From positions 59,413,354 through 59,477,353 of the forward strand of contig CM022953.1 in the NCBI GenBank assembly GCA_012931725.1: 64,000 nucleotides of DNA, written 5' to 3'. Both the position numbers and the translations under genes were made by a program. This DNA is from Litsea cubeba (lineage: Eukaryota > Streptophyta > Magnoliopsida > Laurales > Lauraceae). The notes under the pieces were generated by a model. The model was not told the DNA's origin, made no database searches, and was given only the letters and a program-made list of their open reading frames with translations. The stretch's first letter is position 1; the number at the start of each line of letters is the position of its first letter. Of the stretch, positions 1 to 11,200 are shown in pieces.

Positions 1-1195
1 ATGAAATCGGCCGAGACCCCGAGAAGAAAAGCATTGAGGACCTGGCCGAGGCCAGGCTGAACTCGGCAGACCCAGATAGGTTCTCCCTGATCGGCGCCAC
101 CACTGGCCACGACCGAATGAGCTTCCTCGACGCCTACAGAGGCTACCGCCGAGTTCCACTTCACGAGCCTGACGAGGAGAACGTCATTCATAACCCCCCG
201 CGGCACTAACTGCTACAAGGAGATGCCCTTCGGGCTAAAGAACGCGGGGGCAACCTATCAGCGCCTCGTGATGGAGATGTTCCAGGCTCAGCTCGGCCTA
301 ACGGTAGAGGTGTACATCGACGACACGGTCATCAAATCAGTGCACTCCAGCGACCACCTGGCGGATCTCGGCCAAGTCTTCGACATCCTTCGCGCATACA
401 AGCTCAAGCTAAATGCTTCCATGTGCGCCTTCGGCGTAGCCTCTGGCAAGTTCCTCGGCAGCTTGGTAACACGAAGGGGGATAGAGGCTAATCCATACCA
501 GATCACCGCGATCTAGGGCATTCAGAGCCCCTCTACCACAAAAGAAGTCCAGAAGCTCACGGGAATGGCTGCAACACTCAATCGCTTTATCGGCCGGTCA
601 TCAGATAAGTGCAGGCCTTTCTTTCAGCTTCTAAAGAAAAATTTAAAACTCCAGTGGACCCCTGAGTGCGACCGAGCATTGGCCGTGCTCAAAACCTATT
701 TGATGTCACCACCCTTACTCTCCACCCCAACTCCGGGGGAGGTTTTGTATTTATATCTTGCGGTCTCGGATCACGCAGTGAGCTCAGTCCTCATCAGGGA
801 GGACGAGGAAGTTCAAAAACCGATTTATTTTACGAGCGAGACCCTGCTCGATGCCGAGACCAGGTACCTTCTATTGGAGAAGCTTGCGTTGGCTCTCGTC
901 AGTGCCTCCCGCAAGCTCTCCCGTTATTTCCAATCCCACACCATTGTGGTAATCACGGAGCATCCACTCCGTTCAATATTCAATAAGGCTGACTTTTCCG
1001 GGCGAATATCAAAGTGGGCAGTTGAACTGGGGCAGTATGATATACCGTACCGTCCCCGAACTGCGATCAAAGCCCAAATTCTGGCAGACTTCATCATTGA
1101 GTTCGTCTCGCCCAATTCAGCTCCAACCCAGCCCGGCACGGCGTTGCGGGACACAGGGCATGAGCCAGAAGTAACTGAGGTCGAACAGTCTCCCA
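1..1195 (+). pseudogene. pol remnant: protease-RT linker, partial RT, RNase H
   Basis: The first ~95 bases encode the linker after protease (DPEKKSIEDLAEARL in frame) and then jump directly into the middle of reverse transcriptase (GHDRMSFLDAYRG). Comparison with B shows that roughly 0.4 kb, including the N-terminal RT blocks, is deleted. A 2-base deletion near 175-190 shifts the frame before MPFGLKNAGATYQR. The active-site block reads YIDD (about 313-324). A CAG-to-TAG change at 514-516 stops the next ORF. From 565 the connection and RNase H domains are readable up to the start of the archaeal-type RNase H, where a second deletion cuts in. It cannot make a functional polymerase. Confidence 0.9.
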
Positions 1196-1618
1196 CCTCG
1201 GCAACACCTTTCCCTCTGGCCTACGGGGTGGAGGCGGTCATTCCTTTAGAAATCGGCCTTCCCGCCCTGAGGACAGAGCTGGTCGACCAAGGCCGAAATA
1301 AGAAGAACCTGGCAATGGAGCTGGAGCTGGCAGACAAGCACCGAAAAGCAGCAGCCCTGCGTCTAACCGGCTATCAGCAGCGGTTAGCCAGGGCGTACAA
1401 TCAAAATGTCGAGGAGATTCTCCCTGGGAGAGCTGGTTCTCAAGAAGCCCCTGCCAGCTGACAAAGAACCAAACGAAGGGAAGCTGGCCCCGAACTGGCA
1501 CGGCCCGTTCAGGGTGGTCTCACTGGCGGGGAAATCAGCCTACGAGCTCGAAGACTTAGAGGGCAGGCCACTGCCGAGACCGTGGAATGCATCCTACCTG
1601 AAGAAATTCTATTTCTAA
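1196..1618 (+). pseudogene. pol remnant: integrase C-terminus fused by deletion
   Basis: After the deletion junction at 1193-1202 the sequence resumes in the C-terminal part of integrase (PFPLAYGVEAVIPLEIGLP), skipping the second RNase H, the integrase zinc finger and the DDE core. A further frame change near 1410 separates ILPGRAGSQEAPAS from the frame that encodes the last block (LAPNWHGPFRVVSLAGKSAYELEDL), which ends at the natural stop 1616-1618. The GPF motif is the GPY/F module of Ty3/Gypsy integrases. Relative to B about 1.3 kb is missing. Confidence 0.9.
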
Positions 1619-1701
1619 AAGATGTAGCGAGTCTCAGAATCAATGAAAGCACCTTTTGCCCTGTCACCAATCTGTGTCGTCTCTCCTTACATGACTTCGA
1701 C

Positions 1702-2115
1702 AGCTCCGGGTCTACCGCCCTGGAAAAGGCCTCGAGTTCATACACTCGGTCGTTTCCTAAAGCTCCGGGTCTACCGCCCTGGAAAAGGCCTCGAGTTCAT
1801 ACACTCGGTCGTTTCCTAAAGCTCCGGGTCTACCGCCCTGGAAAAGGCCTCGAGTTCATACACTCGGTCGTTTCCTAAAGCTCCGGGTCTACCGCCCTGG
1901 AAAAGGCCTCGAGTTCATACACTCGGTCGTTTCCTAAAGCTCCGGGTCTACCGCCCTGGAAAAGGCCTCGAGTTCATACACACGATCGTTTCCTAAAGCT
2001 CCGGGTCTACCGCCCTGGAAAAGGCCTCGAGTCCAGACTCGGTCGTTTCCTAAAGCTCCGGGTCCTGGACCCTGGAAAAGGCTCTGAGCTCCGACGCTCA
2101 GTCGTTTCCTAAATT
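1702..2115 (+). repeat. 59-bp tandem array, about 7 copies, element D
   Basis: Units start at 1702, 1761, 1820, 1879, 1938, 1997 and 2054. The first five steps are exactly 59 bp, and the last full unit is 57 bp. Units are almost identical until the last two, which diverge. The array lies just after the pol stop, where Tat elements commonly carry satellite-like repeats. The homologous slot of B holds a different 74-bp array. Confidence 0.95.
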
Positions 2116-2344
2116 CTTGGTTCATACACCCCTAAAGATCGCACGGCCGAGATCTCCGAGACTCTGGGTTCGAACACCCTCGAGATCACGCCGAACTCAA
2201 ACTCACACAGCCGAGATCACGCCGAACTCACTTCGGCCAAAGCTCCCCATTTCGACCAAGGTCGGCTTTCAAAAGAAGAGCAGTGCGAGCACTGAAATAC
2301 AAAAAGACAAGTGTACACGGATTGAGTGATCACAAAACTCGTCC
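2116..2344. other. non-coding spacer of element D
   Basis: The spacer carries short reiterations of a motif containing CCGAGATC and GCCGAACTC, probably decayed tandem units. I see no coding potential. Confidence 0.5.
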
Positions 2345-3028
2345 TTTTTATTCATTGTAATTGCTTCATTACATGGATTACAAACATGAAACAAAATACA
2401 CAGAAGGAAGGCTCGTGGCCCTCTGAAGACCCAAAAAGAAAGCAGGCTTCGAGACCACTCTTCGCCGACACCGTCCGCCGACCGGAGACCTTCGGCGGAA
2501 AGGCTTGTTGCATCCTGCCCCGAGGTCTTGACATCCCACAAGAAGGAGGATCTGCGGCATGATTCAGAACCGCCCTCTGGGACGAAACAGGACCCCCAGG
2601 CGTCCCGTGCCAGGAGCTCTGCAATACGCTTTGGTTGGTCAGACCAAAGTTTGCAAACAAGAGCCCCCTCCTAGGGCGTTTCCAGTCCTACCCTCCGTTC
2701 AGAACCTTGTGGAATGACAACAAGGCCGCCGAGCGCGGGGGGCGCCACCGACCCATAGCTGCAAAGATTCCCATGCAGCCGCACCAGGGAAGGCTGGCTG
2801 CAGACCCGCGTTCAGAGAGCGCGTAGCCTACGAGGACCATCTTCAGAGAGAGCGCAGACTGCGACAGACCTTCCCCCTCGGAGGAAGCCGTCACCGGCAT
2901 AGGAGTTCCATCCGGGTCAAAAGCCCCTAAAGATCTATCAGACATGGCTGCCAGGTTGTTTGAATGAAATACAAATATCCTAGTTCTCTCGTCCCTCCCA
3001 TGGCGAGCTTACCACTCCTATTTATAGG
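2345..3028 (-). ncRNA. second reverse-strand transcription unit of element D
   Basis: A TATAAATA box on the minus strand (3026-3019) is followed about 330-680 bases downstream by a poly(A) signal AATAAA (2352-2347). The homologous block of B (49770-50412, plus strand) has the same TATA box and the same AATGAATAAAA-type end, so the unit predates both insertions. A short ORF (2945-2688, 85 aa, starting MSDRSLGAF) lies inside. The matching ORF in B is only 44 aa and the two lose a common frame, so I treat the unit as probably non-coding. Transcription is inferred from sequence only. Confidence 0.35.
3018..3028 (-). promoter_or_regulatory. TATA box of second antisense unit, element D
   Basis: The minus strand reads CCTATAAATAGG. 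It is conserved at 49769-49779 on the plus strand of B, in the same position relative to the neighbouring antisense gene. Confidence 0.5.
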
Positions 3029-3494
3029 AAGAAGGGGGGGCCCGATCTTCAAAGGAAATTATGAGGCGAGGTCTCTCACGCCTTGCGTGGCGTGCTAGAC
3101 TTCCCTTATACTAACCAGCGGTTCCGATGATACCACGTGGAGCCATCCCCTCGTTCCCCTCAATAGTCATATCACCATGCTTACTGCTGTTCAAGATCGC
3201 CCAAGATACGGAGTATCAGCGCGAATACCAGAGAGGATCGCCCAAGATACGGAGTATCATCGCAAGCGCCCAAGAAGACCGCTCGGCACTCAATTCTAAC
3301 GTCCCATTGCAGAAAGCGCCGTACCAAACTCAAGCATAGAAGTACCGAGCTCAAAAAAGGAAAAGACAGAAATGGAAGGACGAGTGATTGAAGAAACTTT
3401 CAATTGCATCAAAATCTTGATCATTACATTGCGCAGCGAATACAATTGAAGGAAATTACAAAAAGCATAAAGCAAAGAGGCGAACGTCCCGAGG

Positions 3495-5775
3495 TCATGC
3501 CCGGTCGGACGCACAGGCTGCAGCGTCAGAAACTTCGCTGGCTGGAGGAGCAAAGGCCGGCGTCGGGAGTGGATACGGGGGAGGCTCCCGGAAGGAAGGG
3601 TGGTCCTCAGAAGCCCCGGCCTCCTTCGGGCCGGCGCGCCATCCTTTCGCCCAGGCCTTATCCCTCACGACGAAGACCCTTTCCTTGTAGTGGGCGGTGA
3701 CCTGCGCTCTGGCGTCCTCGAACGCAGCATCGCACTCGACTCGAGTCTCGCCTCGGCTTCATCCGCCCTCTTGGATTCGGCTTGAAGCAGGGCCGCGTAA
3801 TCGTCTTCCATCTTCGAGATGGAAACCTCGAGTTCGGCCACTCTGACTCTTTCCACCTCGACTTCCCCCCTCTCCTGCTCAAGCTTCGCCGCGTATTCTC
3901 CCTCCACCCTGGCTAATTTCTGGGTAACGACGTCCAGAGATTCTTGCAAGCCATTTTTCTCCACGGTCAGCTCGGCAACGTCCATGCTGTGTCTGAAGAT
4001 CCTGTCAGCAACGGCCATGGACTTCTGTGCCGCCTGTCAAAGAAACGGGGCGTCCACGTCAAACCCAAAGAGCGTTAGATGCTAAACCGCTGGATTGACA
4101 AAAGAAATGTAGAAAGATTTACCGTGAAGTTAGACTGCAGCATCGACAGAATCAGCTTCTGATCGCTGTACTTGTCCAGCTGCTCCATGTCCCGGGGGAG
4201 GGCGCAGGCTCGCCCCAGGGCCTCGAGGACCAGGGGATCGATCCTGTGAAGGACGCGATCCTCCATCGTCATCGGCCTCCCCGGCTCAAGCATAAAGCTC
4301 GGCTCCCATAACGGCGGCCCCTGGGGCGACGAGGCAGCGACCGAGCTAGGGGCTGCATCGGTCCTCGGCATCTTCAGCGGCCGAGCCTCCTCCTGCTCGA
4401 CCTCAGCCGGGGGCGAACGTACCTCTAGACCAATAGGGCTAGGGGATGCGGGAACCTCCGCCGCAGCTGCAGGGGAAATTACCCGAGCACTCGGAGGAGG
4501 CTCAGGGAAATTCAGATTCACAGGCTCTTGGGGGGCTCGGGCATCCTCCGCTCCGAGCGCCAAGGCCTCAAGGTCCTCGAAGGACAAGCGCCTGGTGTGC
4601 CTCATCTCGGAACTTGGCGAGGGAGATCGGGCAATCTGACTCGATTCCCTTCCTGGGACCTGGAGAGGTCTCGACCCCGATGTGGAAGCTAGAGCTCCGG
4701 ACGTGGCCCTAACGTCAGACGACGCCCACAAAGGCCCCTCAGCGGCCTCTGGACTGGCCTGTTCCTGCCTGACTTCGGGACCGGCACCTTCACCCTGGAT
4801 CGGCTCTACGGTGCCCCTTAGATACCCACGGTACCTCTGCTGATACCCTAGCAGCGACCAGGCCGCCCTGCCGTCATGACTACTGTACCGCTTTACTAGG
4901 CGGAGCCAGGCCTCGTTCCTCTTCCAGATGTATCGGGCGGCCCGCTTTCTCTCCTTCAAAGCTGTAACGATCAGAAGCATTAGCGCGGCAGAACAAAAAG
5001 AAACTATATAAAAAACAGAGACAGAAGGTATTTACTTGGAATGGTCCCGAAATGGCGAGGGACTTGGTAGCCTCTATCGGTGTCGGCCACCCCGAACTCC
5101 CAGTTTCCCGAGACATACAGAAGATCGTCTCCGGCATACTTGCTCGAGTCCTCCAAGTATCGGACAAAGCCGTCCCGGCCTGGCTTTGCCCGGAGATAAT
5201 AAGCATCTCCGGACTTGCATATATCATATACGTCCTCGATATCGAAGACGCCGAGGTTAATGCCCAAAACCTCATTTAACCTAGCCGTGCCCATCACAAT
5301 CTTGAAAGCATTGGGTAGCAGCTGGCAAGGGCAGAGGCGCCATTGGCTGAGACATCTCCTGAGAAGGGGGTGAAGGGGAAATCGGACCCCGCCTTCCGTC
5401 ACGGCCACTAGAGGAAACGGCATCCAACCCCCCGAGAAGTCGCGAAGGTTGATGCCGTTAGGGTCCTCACCCCTAACTTGGACGTCAGCAGGGACCCTAA
5501 AGGCTGACCTAAAGCCCTCGATCGCTGCCTCGCCCTCTAACCAGTGGCTATAGATTCCTATTTCTACCCCAATCCAAAGACAGAGAAACCCACAGGAGAA
5601 GAGGCAGGGCAGAAGGAACTTACGGAAGCAGAACGAAGACGTTGAGCAGCAAAGAGACTCGGCCTCAGCAGCACACCACTTCTCAGATGAGGTTCCCTCG
5701 TAGTAGCTTATTCTCCTTTGATTCAGGATGGCGACGGAGAAGAAAACGAACCCCGATTGCCCTATATATCGCCAA
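3495..5775 (-). pseudogene. antisense spliced gene of element D (Transposase_28-like plus coiled coil), broken
   Basis: The coding exons run on the minus strand as: first exon ending at 5036, second 4961-4123, third 4033-3495. Introns 5035-4962 and 4122-4034 begin with GT and end with AG. The first exon encodes the Transposase_28-like block (RFPLHPLLRRCLSQWRL, LLPNAFKIVMG). The second gives the basic segment LKERKRAARYIWKRNEAWL and a long Pro/Ser/Glu-rich linker. The third is a coiled coil. Compared with the intact copy in B, the first ATG is ATC, and exon 3 is one base short of a multiple of three because of a single deletion near 3740 that shifts the last ~80 codons. The upstream ATG at 5810 lies above the TATA box and is unlikely to be used. 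Confidence 0.75.
5760..5771 (-). promoter_or_regulatory. TATA box of antisense gene, element D
   Basis: The minus strand reads GATATATAGGGCAATCGGG. The same arrangement (CTATATATAGGGCAGTTGAGG) precedes the antisense gene of B at 46975-46995. It lies about 210 bases before the conserved GIYSHW start of the protein. Confidence 0.6.
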
Positions 5776-6081
5776 AAGGTCCCCTTTCCAGAAGCCCTAG
5801 TTGGGCGCACCGAGGGGGCCTCCTAGGGCTCCACGCGAATCATTTCGAAAATTGATTACGTCCCTGATGGAACGGCGCGTACGATCTCGAGAAGACAGAC
5901 GACTAACCAAAGGACGACACGCAGAGCCGTCAACCTGTCTTCGGCATTGAATAAGGGACGCCAGTTGTTGCCTCGATCATCCAAAGCGACCACGAATCAG
6001 GGCCGAGAGGGACTCTCCTCCGCCAGGTAAACCCCGTCACATAGCTCCCGACCTCACGGCACTGACGATCTCCGCAAGGTC

Positions 6082-6097
6082 AGAAGCTAGGGGCAAT
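6082..6097 (+). promoter_or_regulatory. polypurine tract, element D
   Basis: The tract AGAAGCTAGGGGCAAT directly abuts the LTR start TGTGGGGAGA. The same tract occurs on the minus strand of B (46663-46647). It is the plus-strand primer site of reverse transcription. Confidence 0.8.
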
Positions 6098-6993
6098 TGT
6101 GGGGAGAGATTTCCAGAACCCCGGTATTCCGCTAATCACGGCCATTAGATGAGACTAAGCGTCTCACGTGCCGTCCGCATGCCATCCACGTGGCACCAAA
6201 CTCACATCGGCTGCCGGGATAGAGGCCTCAGCCGAAATCAAACAGCCCCAGGCCGTTAGCGCCGAGCTCGGCCATCCCATGTGCCCATCTCGGCTGAGAG
6301 CTCCACCTCGGCTCAAGAAGCCGGGACGAAAGGCGAAGTAAGAAAGAACCTCCACTCGCACCCCTCATCCCCCACGTCGTCAGGCACGTGGAGGAATAGG
6401 GGCGCGAGCTAGTGAGACAAATGCGACATCCAGCCGTCCACAATCTTCGCCAGATCCCTAACAGGGCGGCATCCAGCGGCTGAGGCCACATCAGGGCAAG
6501 GCCCGAGGGCGGATCCGATGGTACCCCAACCGTCAAAGGCGCCCAACACAATCTGGTCCAACAAGACGCGCATTTAATACGATGTGGGCTGATCCGACTG
6601 GCATCATCACATTAAATGCAGAGTAGGCTGGATTGGACTGCATTTATTACTTGGTGGGCTGATCATGACTTTCCAGTCGAATCATGGGACCCACACCAAG
6701 ATATTCTCCAAGCATACGACCCCAGCCTCTATAAATAGAGTTTCATACCACATGCAAGGTACGCATAATTCAACCCACAGAGCTGTCACTCTGCCTCTCT
6801 TCTTCCTCTCCTTCCATTGTTCCAGTTCCTTCACTGACTTTGGCATCGGAGAGCCTTGCGCCGCCCAGGCCAGGGTCCTCTGACCGTGTGTTCTTCTCTT
6901 TCAGGCTTTCGGACGGTACCCAGTCATCACCATCGTTGGATAAGTCCTCTAAGGCTCCCCAGTTATTGTGGGTCATTATTTTCAGCACCTACA
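6098..6993 (+). repeat. 3' LTR of element D (896 bp)
   Basis: The LTR starts TGTGGGGAGAGATTTCC after the polypurine tract and ends TTTTCAGCACCTACA, so it has TG...CA ends. Both ends match the reverse complement of the B LTRs. A TATA box is at 6730-6738. The middle is GC-rich and the 3' third contains the R/U5 region. Confidence 0.9.
6730..6738 (+). promoter_or_regulatory. LTR TATA box, element D
   Basis: TATAAATAG lies in the context CCTCTATAAATAGAG. The same box occurs in both B LTRs (minus strand near 45956-45965 and 57312-57321), which is the expected place for the retrotransposon promoter. Confidence 0.7.
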
Positions 6994-7145
6994 GTAAGGT
7001 TACCAATAGTGGATAGATTTCCATAAGATTGCAATGTATCAAGGCATTTCCGATCCATTAGCCAACTATCATGATATTAATACTTCATTGTATAAATTTT
7101 AAGATTGTCAGTTTGTGGAAGCATACAAGTTTTCCTTCATATGTA

Positions 7146-7357
7146 CACTTCTTAAATCACATTTAAACCAATCCAACATGCTCATTTCTAGCCATGTTTG
7201 TTTTTACACTGTGTCACTTCTTAAATCACATTTAAACCCATCCAACATGCCCATTTCTAGCCATGTTTGTTTTAACACTTTGTGTCACTTCTTAAATCAC
7301 ATTTAAACCCATCCAACATGCCCATTTCTAGCCATGTTTGTTTTTACACTTTGTGTT
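7146..7357. repeat. about 70-bp direct repeat, 3 copies
   Basis: Units start at 7146, 7215 and 7286 and share CTTCTTAAATCACATTTAAA and CATTTCTAGCCATGTTTGTT. A few substitutions separate the copies. No gene is involved. Confidence 0.9.
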
Positions 7358-8080
7358 TCCTTATCCATCCCTCTCTATCAGAGGGACTGCATGAGATGGC
7401 TTAAGTTAGTCTCATATAAATGAATTGGGCCCTTAGCCTTTTGATGGATGTAAGGAGATGGAGTCATTTGATAGTCTCGTTCCCTTCGTGATACATATGA
7501 TCTTAACACTTGGAATAAAAAAGGCCTTCAAATCTTAAGAGCAAATGAAGGAGATGGAATAATTTGAGGACCCCACTTCTCTCATCTTGGATGAGAATGG
7601 GAAGAATGTAATTATCTCAGTAAGCCCATTTGACACTACCCCTTTCCATTATTAGCTTATCAAATCTCCTAGAGCTAAATACTTGACACAATTTATTGAC
7701 TTCCGTATGTTTGAGAGAGATACTAGATGCAACAATGTTGATTCATCCTAGCCAAATTTCCTGTTGATAAAGACATCCTTGCACTCTAAATCTTGATCTC
7801 CAGAAAAAAGGAGACACTAGAATATTCACGTGACACGGCACTCTAAGAAAAAAAAGAAGTTTTAATTTGAAAAACAAAAATAGAGAAGTAATCCTTTGTC
7901 AAAAGAGAATTGTCGTAATATCTTCGAGTAGAGTACATCTAGGATACCACCATGTTAGATTTGACACCAACCGTCGACCATAACCTGCTCCATGTCTGCT
8001 CCATGCTCTATCCATGATAGAATATGTAATATCGAACGCACCCTATGTTAGATATTGATGAGGTTAGATTAGATTTTTTC
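7358..8080. other. AT-rich intergenic DNA
   Basis: I see no ORF with family resemblance, no RNA gene and no clear transposon end here. Confidence 0.6.
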
Positions 8081-8266
8081 TCTTTTTTTTTTTTTTTTAT
8101 GATGTGGGTATCTCTTAGGATTTTGATCCAACAAGACTACCCTCCGATAGTGCCGACTAAACCCACACAAATGCACACCAAGCAAACTTTGGATGGAATC
8201 GAACACAAGACATGGGGAGTAGACCCATGCCTTATGCCACTCCACTAACGCCAAGATGGGTATTGA
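8081..8266 (-). mobile_element. tRNA-type SINE, minus strand
   Basis: Read on the minus strand, the segment starts near 8262 (CCATCTTGGCGTTAGTGGAG) and carries an A-box-like TAGTGGAGTGG. It then has a strong Pol III B box GTTCGATTCC (8203-8194) and ends in an A-rich tail that appears as the T run at 8082-8098. About 180 bp with internal Pol III boxes and a poly(A) tail is the structure of a plant tRNA-derived SINE. I did not find a convincing target duplication, so the exact ends are uncertain. Confidence 0.6.
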
Positions 8267-11200
8267 TAACAATTATTCTATTTTCTTTTTCTGTTTAAGG
8301 TAATCACTTTTAAATGCCGAATTTCAAATACCACCTTTTCCTTTTTTTAGAAAAGAAAATGTCAAAAAGCTATTCTCTCATTCTACTTAAAGATAGAAGT
8401 CCCTCTATTTTTATATAAAGAACTAAAAAGGTACCTTCTCATGATACAAAATGAAAAAAAAAAAAATCAAGAAAGTGAATTTTGAAATTTGGTACTTTTT
8501 TGTTTGACTCCTCTTTTTTTTCATCTCTCTTAATTTGAAGCTTCATATTAGTTAACTTTACAAGAAAATTACCCAAATATGCTCAATATAACTTGAACCA
8601 TTATACATAATATTTCATTGATAAAAATATAAATTGTTATCGAATTGGTTGGGGCAGCCAACACCCCAACTCTCTCCAAGCCCCTACTTGAGTTATATTG
8701 GTAAAAAAGGGGAAAGAAAAATCTGAGTTGGAAATAAATAAACCCATCCATTCCATACCAAATCCACCCGAATGGCCTGATTGCGTCACCCAATTGACCC
8801 AGACCCACCAATTCCTATCACCATTTTAAGTGTTTCTTTCCAGTGTTTGTTCCCCTTCGTACCCAGCCCTGACCTTTAAGGCTATTTTTCTTATATGAAA
8901 TTTCTGTCAGGAATTCACCATGTTCAGGAAATGTGACAAGTTGTCCCTTGGAATTTCTGAATTTCATGTTTCTTTATTGATATTTCTGGATTTCAGCCAC
9001 CTTTTAACCTTTGACAATCCAAGAATTTCATTCCTCATGCATTTTTGTTGAATTCCTGGATGCTCAAGCCCAAAGGGACATCCAGAAATTCTACTTTGTC
9101 TGAAAATTCATCAATTCTCCAAACAAAAGTTCCTGAAATTCCAGCAAAATAACAAGCCTTGTTCTAAACTATGCATGGACCTGTCGGACCACACCCAACT
9201 CATTTACCACCTTGCATTGTGCAACTTGGAGAGAGGGATACAATTTGGAGTGTCCCGCACCCTCTTTTCAAATGTAACTCTGTGTTTCTTAGAAGTTATC
9301 GCCTCGTGCTCTTTGGTCCCACGTGGAGTATACCAATTATCCTCTCTCTCTCACACACACAAGAAAAAGGTATATAAATATTAGTATAGAAAGAAGAAAG
9401 ATTTCCACCAATGATGTTAACATTCAAGCAGATTACACTTGTTTAAGAACAGTACAATTTCTCAGCTCTGAGGCTCTCACAAGCTGCTATAACACGTGAT
9501 TCCGTAGCTTTTAGCAAAAACCATTCGAGTAAAAAGAATGACCAAAAGAGAGCAAATCATCATGAAAGCAAACATATCGAATCATCACACACAACGTTGA
9601 CACCAAGAAATAGACACTCCCAAGCAAAGTTTGAGTGAAGAAAAGAAATACCCAAATGCATTGTTCATTCACATTTCACCCCAGTGTAAATGATAAAAGT
9701 TTAGTGAAACGCTATTCCTACAAGTTATTTATTAATATCTTGAAGTCTTAGGATGTTTAGTGTTGAATTTAGATGCAAGAAATCATGTGGGGTTCTCTAC
9801 AAAATCATTAGTCCTTGCCCTCTCCTTCATTCAGCCCACATGCATGCATGACATGTATATGTATCTACCATCTCTTGAACCTTCATCCAGTTTATTATCA
9901 CTGAAAAAAGGAATAAGATAAACATTGGATGGAAACTATCGACTGAGATAATAATTTCCATAATATGACAATATCTTTGAAATATGGGAAAATATGAAAT
10001 AATGCATGTTTTAAGTAAAGTTTTCATTTTGAGTTTAAGAGTTTAAATAATATGAATTTTTTAAGATATTTCTTAATTTGTTATTCATCTTTGGCCATGA
10101 TTTTTTATATGCCATACAGGGGTCCACAATTGAATGTTTCACTCATGCTACAATGACGTGAGTAGAACTCTATAGTAGGGTCCATTATTTGAAAATTCGA
10201 ACCACTCAAAATGAAAGCCCATCCCTTTTAATGGGATGTCCATAAATTTTAGTCCGATAAAAGTTGTTCTATCATAAGACTGAGCGTATGACATTCTTGA
10301 TCATATGCTTAATTTTTAGGTGGAACCAATTCTTATGGGAGTAAACTTTACAAAAAATCCAAAAGGAGAGAGTTTATTTTGTATGGTTTAGATATTCAAT
10401 AGAGGAGCCCCTATTAGAGTGTTTCACACCCAACATAGGAAGTGTGAGTGAGAGACTTCACGGATTCAGACTCCTAATCTTATATTATAATTTCATTTTC
10501 ACCTTCGCCGATCACCTTATCAAAACTTGGTAAATGGCTCTTAATGTTGCCCTCTCAGCCATCCAAATAACAACATCATCATGGCCCATTAAACAATCAT
10601 AATTAACTAATCAACGGATTTTCATTTATTAGTTGTGAGTGAATCGTTTTACATGTGATAAGTCCGGCATAATTCGTACTTTGATAGGAGTGAAAGCCAA
10701 TTCTCATCACTGAAACAAGGAGAAAAGGATTTTATTGAGCATTTTGGATTCACTAATGAGAGTCATAGGATTCCCATATTTCAACTGTGCTCATCAGTTT
10801 TTGAGAATATATCACTTGAAAATATAATTTCAAATTAGGTTTTTTCTTTGAGTTTCTTGAGATTTTTAAAAAAAAAACATAGTTTTTTGAGTAATTATCA
10901 TTAAATCAAATATAATTTTTTTATTAACCATCACTTGCCTTTCCTACAAGAAGATCCTGGTTCCGCCACCGATGGTGTAGGATTGCGCTACTATACTACC
11001 CATTGACGCACCATATGGTTCACAACAAACCAAATCAAGGTCAAATCTCAATCAGTTGCCATATAAAAGTTTCAAAATGATTTTAGAATTCAGGCTTTTA
11101 TCAGGTTATCAACTTACTTCTCTTGGATTGTGACCCAAATCTTCATAATCAATGTCTAGATCAAGTATAAAGAGATCATCATATTAATATTGAAACCTTG

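Larger units (their letters stand above)
1..6993 (+). mobile_element. Tat-lineage Ty3/Gypsy element D, 5' part outside window
   Basis: This is the 3' portion of an old plus-strand LTR retrotransposon. In order it holds a deleted pol (1-1618), a tandem array (1702-2115), a reverse-strand transcript unit (about 3028-2345), a reverse-strand spliced gene remnant (about 5770-3495), a polypurine tract and a 3' LTR ending at 6993. The same order occurs, inverted, in element B at 45692-58002, and the encoded peptides are very similar, so D and B are one family. Tat assignment rests on the archaeal-type RNase H and antisense gene in B. The 5' LTR and gag lie left of the window, so the target duplication cannot be tested. 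Numerous frame breaks show that this copy is dead. Confidence 0.85.

Noticed and set aside
5004..5810. Single-exon 268-codon gene starting at 5810
   Set aside because: The ATG is upstream of the conserved TATA box and the ORF end runs into an intron; the spliced model matches B.
8190..8262. tRNA gene suggested by the B box
   Set aside because: No acceptor stem or anticodon arm can be folded around it, and the A-tail fits a SINE.
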